NCBI RefSeq assembly: GCF_002863305.2
Contig: NZ_CP136962.1
Location: forward strand, 1,178,001 to 1,242,000
DNA length: 64,000 bases
Direction of reading: 5' to 3'
DNA from: Neisseria perflava
GTDB taxonomy: Bacteria > Pseudomonadota > Gammaproteobacteria > Burkholderiales > Neisseriaceae
Under the pieces are notes generated by a model, which did not search any database, had not been told where the DNA came from, and was given only the letters and a program-made list of their open reading frames with translations. This document shows positions 62,055-64,000 of the stretch, piece by piece. Each line of letters begins with the position of its first letter. Within the stretch, counting starts at the first letter, position 1. Both the position numbers and the translations under genes were made by a program.

Positions 62055-64000
62055 TTAATTTGTTTTATGTAAAATCCAAATCCCCATATGCTCAACAACA
62101 CATTTTCCTGATTCTTCGTAATTTAATTTCTCTGATGGTACGCAAGAAATTTCCCAATTACCTTGAGGCAGATTAAATAACTGACGACTACGTTTGGCAT
62201 TTACCAACAACAGCCATTCGTCGTCCAAAACAATCTGAATCGCCTTGCTGCCCCTATTGTGCCAACAATATTCCGTCATTGGGCTGCCGTCGGCATTGAG
62301 CCATTGCACACGCTCTTTTTCCCACCAGCAATCATCTGTCAGCAGCTTGATTCGGCTGCGTACGCGTATCAGCTCTTGAGTGTAATTTTGCAACTCATGA
62401 GGCTCATTTTGCCAATCCAACCATGTAATCGGATTATCTTGGCAGTAGCTGTTGTTGTTGCCTTGCTGACTGTTGCCGAACTCATCGCCGGCTAAAAGCA
62501 TGGGCGTACCGTTGGATAAAAATAAGGAGGCAAGCAGCGCTTTGGAGGTGTATTCGCGGTTGAGCAAAACTTCTTCATCATCGGTTTCGCCTTCTACGCC
62601 GTGGTTGTAGCTGATGTTTTCATTATGCCCGTCGCGGTTGTTTTCGCCGTTGGCTTCGTTGTGTTTCTCGTTGTAGCTGACCAAATCGCGCAGAGTGAAG
62701 CCGTCGTGTGCAGTGATGAAGTTGATACTGGCAGACGGGTGGCGGCCGCTGTGGTTGAAAATATCGGACGACCCGGCCAAACGTTCGGCAAATGCACCCA
62801 AATTGCCGCTTTCCCATGACCAAAACGCGCGCATATCATCGCGGAAACGACCGTTCCATTCGGCAAAAGGTTGAGGGAAATTGCCCAAGTGATAACCGCC
62901 CTCGCCGATGTCCCATGCTTCGACAATCAGTTTCAAACCGGCCAAAACCGGGTCTTGATACAGGACTTGAAAAAAACGGCCGTACGATTGGAAATCGGGT
63001 TCGCGTCCCAATACGGTTCCCAAATCGAAACGGAAGCCGTCAACATGAAACTCTTCAGCCCAATAGCGCAGGCTGTCTGCCGCCCAACGGGTAACGTCGC
63101 GCCGGACAATATTGAGCGTATTGCCGCAACCCGACCAGTTTTCATAATTGCCGTAAGGGGTGTGCCAATACCATAAGGTGTTGTCGATACCGCGCTGACA
63201 CAGCATCGGGCCTTTGTCATCCTGTTCTGCCGTGTGGTTGTACACGACATCCAAAATCACTTCCAAACCTGCCTGATGCAGGGCTTTGACCGCTTGTTTA
63301 AACTCCGCCGCCGCACGCTCGGGATTGTCGGCATAAGACGGCTCGACGGCAAAATGAGAATAAGTGTTGTAGCCCCAATAATTGCTCAAGCCCATCTGCT
63401 GAAGATGGTATTCGTCCAGATGATAATGAATCGGCAGCAGCTCGACCGTTGTTACCCCCAACTCTTGCAAATAGGCCAAAACCCGTTTATCGCACAAGGC
63501 CTTATAAGTGCCTGCATATTTCAAATCGGGGAATTGCTTGGTAAACCCTTTGACATGGGCTTCATAAATAACGGTTTTGCCCCACGGTATTTCCGGACGG
63601 CAATCTTTGGCCCAATTGAATCGGCTGCGTCCGATCACGACGCTTTTCGGCGCAACGGCGGCATTGTCGCGTTCATCTTCCGGTCTGAACCATGCCATTT
63701 CTTCGGCGGTACGGTAGCTTGGTTTGCCGTCAATTTTTTTGGAATACGGATCAATCAGTAATTTGTTGGGATTGAAACATGAGCCGTATTCTGCGTTTTC
63801 ACGTCCATACACGCGGAAACCGTATCGCTGCCCTGCCTTAACATCCGGCACAAATCCGTAAAATACCGAACCGCGCCGCGAAGGCATCTCCAAACGGGTT
63901 TCTTTATCCTTATCAAACAGACACAATTCGACCTTTTCGGCATTGATGGAAAACAAGGTGAAATTCGCGCCCTTGCTTGTCAGGGTCGCACCCATGGGAT
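62055..64000 (-). CDS. glgX: Glycogen debranching enzyme, 5' end beyond window
   Basis: At least 646 residues of a GH13 isoamylase-type enzyme that removes the short branches left by GlgP. The early-set domain (GATLTSKGANFTLFSINAEKVELCLFD) is followed by ELLPIHYHLDE, LEVILDVVYNHTAEQ, the nucleophile region GFRFDLGTVLGR, the acid LIVEAWDIGEGGY and NFITAHDGFTLRDLV. The codon before the ATG at 63995 is an open CCC, and family members start about 15 residues earlier, so the true start lies outside the window. Confidence 0.94.
   Translation of the reverse strand, partial: PMGATLTSKGANFTLFSINAEKVELCLFDKDKETRLEMPSRRGSVFYGFVPDVKAGQRYGFRVYGRENAEYGSCFNPNKLLIDPYSKKIDGKPSYRTAEEMAWFRPEDERDNAAVAPKSVVIGRSRFNWAKDCRPEIPWGKTVIYEAHVKGFTKQFPDLKYAGTYKALCDKRVLAYLQELGVTTVELLPIHYHLDEYHLQQMGLSNYWGYNTYSHFAVEPSYADNPERAAAEFKQAVKALHQAGLEVILDVVYNHTAEQDDKGPMLCQRGIDNTLWYWHTPYGNYENWSGCGNTLNIVRRDVTRWAADSLRYWAEEFHVDGFRFDLGTVLGREPDFQSYGRFFQVLYQDPVLAGLKLIVEAWDIGEGGYHLGNFPQPFAEWNGRFRDDMRAFWSWESGNLGAFAERLAGSSDIFNHSGRHPSASINFITAHDGFTLRDLVSYNEKHNEANGENNRDGHNENISYNHGVEGETDDEEVLLNREYTSKALLASLFLSNGTPMLLAGDEFGNSQQGNNNSYCQDNPITWLDWQNEPHELQNYTQELIRVRSRIKLLTDDCWWEKERVQWLNADGSPMTEYCWHNRGSKAIQIVLDDEWLLLVNAKRSRQLFNLPQGNWEISCVPSEKLNYEESGKCVVEHMGIWILHKTN

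Noticed and set aside
63995..63995. ATG at 63995 as the glgX start
   Set aside because: The frame stays open to the window edge and the family has more residues before the GA-x-x-x-x-GANFTLFS segment, so the gene is taken as partial.

Overview
The window is chromosomal DNA of a Neisseria species. The 12-base DNA uptake sequence AGGCCGTCTGAA (DUS) or its complement occurs dozens of times, often as close inverted pairs behind genes. This AG form is the dialect of commensals such as the N. subflava / N. flavescens group; the AT form of meningococci and gonococci (ATGCCGTCTGAA) is a minority here. The species cannot be fixed from sequence reading alone. No rRNA, tRNA or CRISPR array was seen.

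Layout: 1-925 holds two insertion sequence remnants (IS1016-like and IS5-family). 981-10042, almost all minus strand, carries LPS heptose and Kdo genes (hldD, hldA, kdsB, lpxK), pyrF, adk, a DUF2185 orphan, a small regulator/membrane-protein module, and two DUF2059 paralogues, one broken by a stop codon. 10152-13981 has xseA, pssA and two TauE-like membrane proteins. 14092-17714 has YejBE-like peptide permeases and a zur / COG0523 GTPase pair. 17828-25781 has an SDR enzyme, a lipoprotein cytochrome c', a TdfH-like TonB receptor with a candidate Zur box, ackA, and a ccoS / MFS operon. 26104-33310 has holB-pilZ-tatD, an acyl-CoA synthetase, a YejF-like ATPase, trxA and upp. 33457-40163 has grxD, a Firmicutes-like proBA pair, suhB, trmJ and an rRNA methyltransferase. 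40421-45268 is a complete type I secretion apparatus (outer membrane channel, ABC exporter, membrane fusion protein) with no substrate gene next to it. 45353-47345 is an rtcB-prfH ribosome-rescue operon preceded by a 19-codon reading frame. 47525-52698 has pheA, tsaE-amiC, a DUF4230 protein and a ribB reading frame fused to a phage-repressor-like HTH domain. 52953-59130 is a putative haem-acquisition locus: a large TonB-dependent receptor behind a Fur-like box, a secreted hemophilin-like protein, and its Slam translocator. 59260-64000 has glgP and a partial glgX.

Working picture: most of the window is a housekeeping backbone whose genes are separated by DUS hairpins that probably act as terminators. 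Accessory pieces sit between these hairpins. The most interesting are the receptor / secreted ligand / Slam trio, the HTH-RibB fusion with operator-like palindromes over its promoter, the XRE/DUF697-like module flanked by identical 38-bp repeats, the possible leader peptide before rtcB-prfH, and the proBA pair that looks acquired from streptococci or their relatives.
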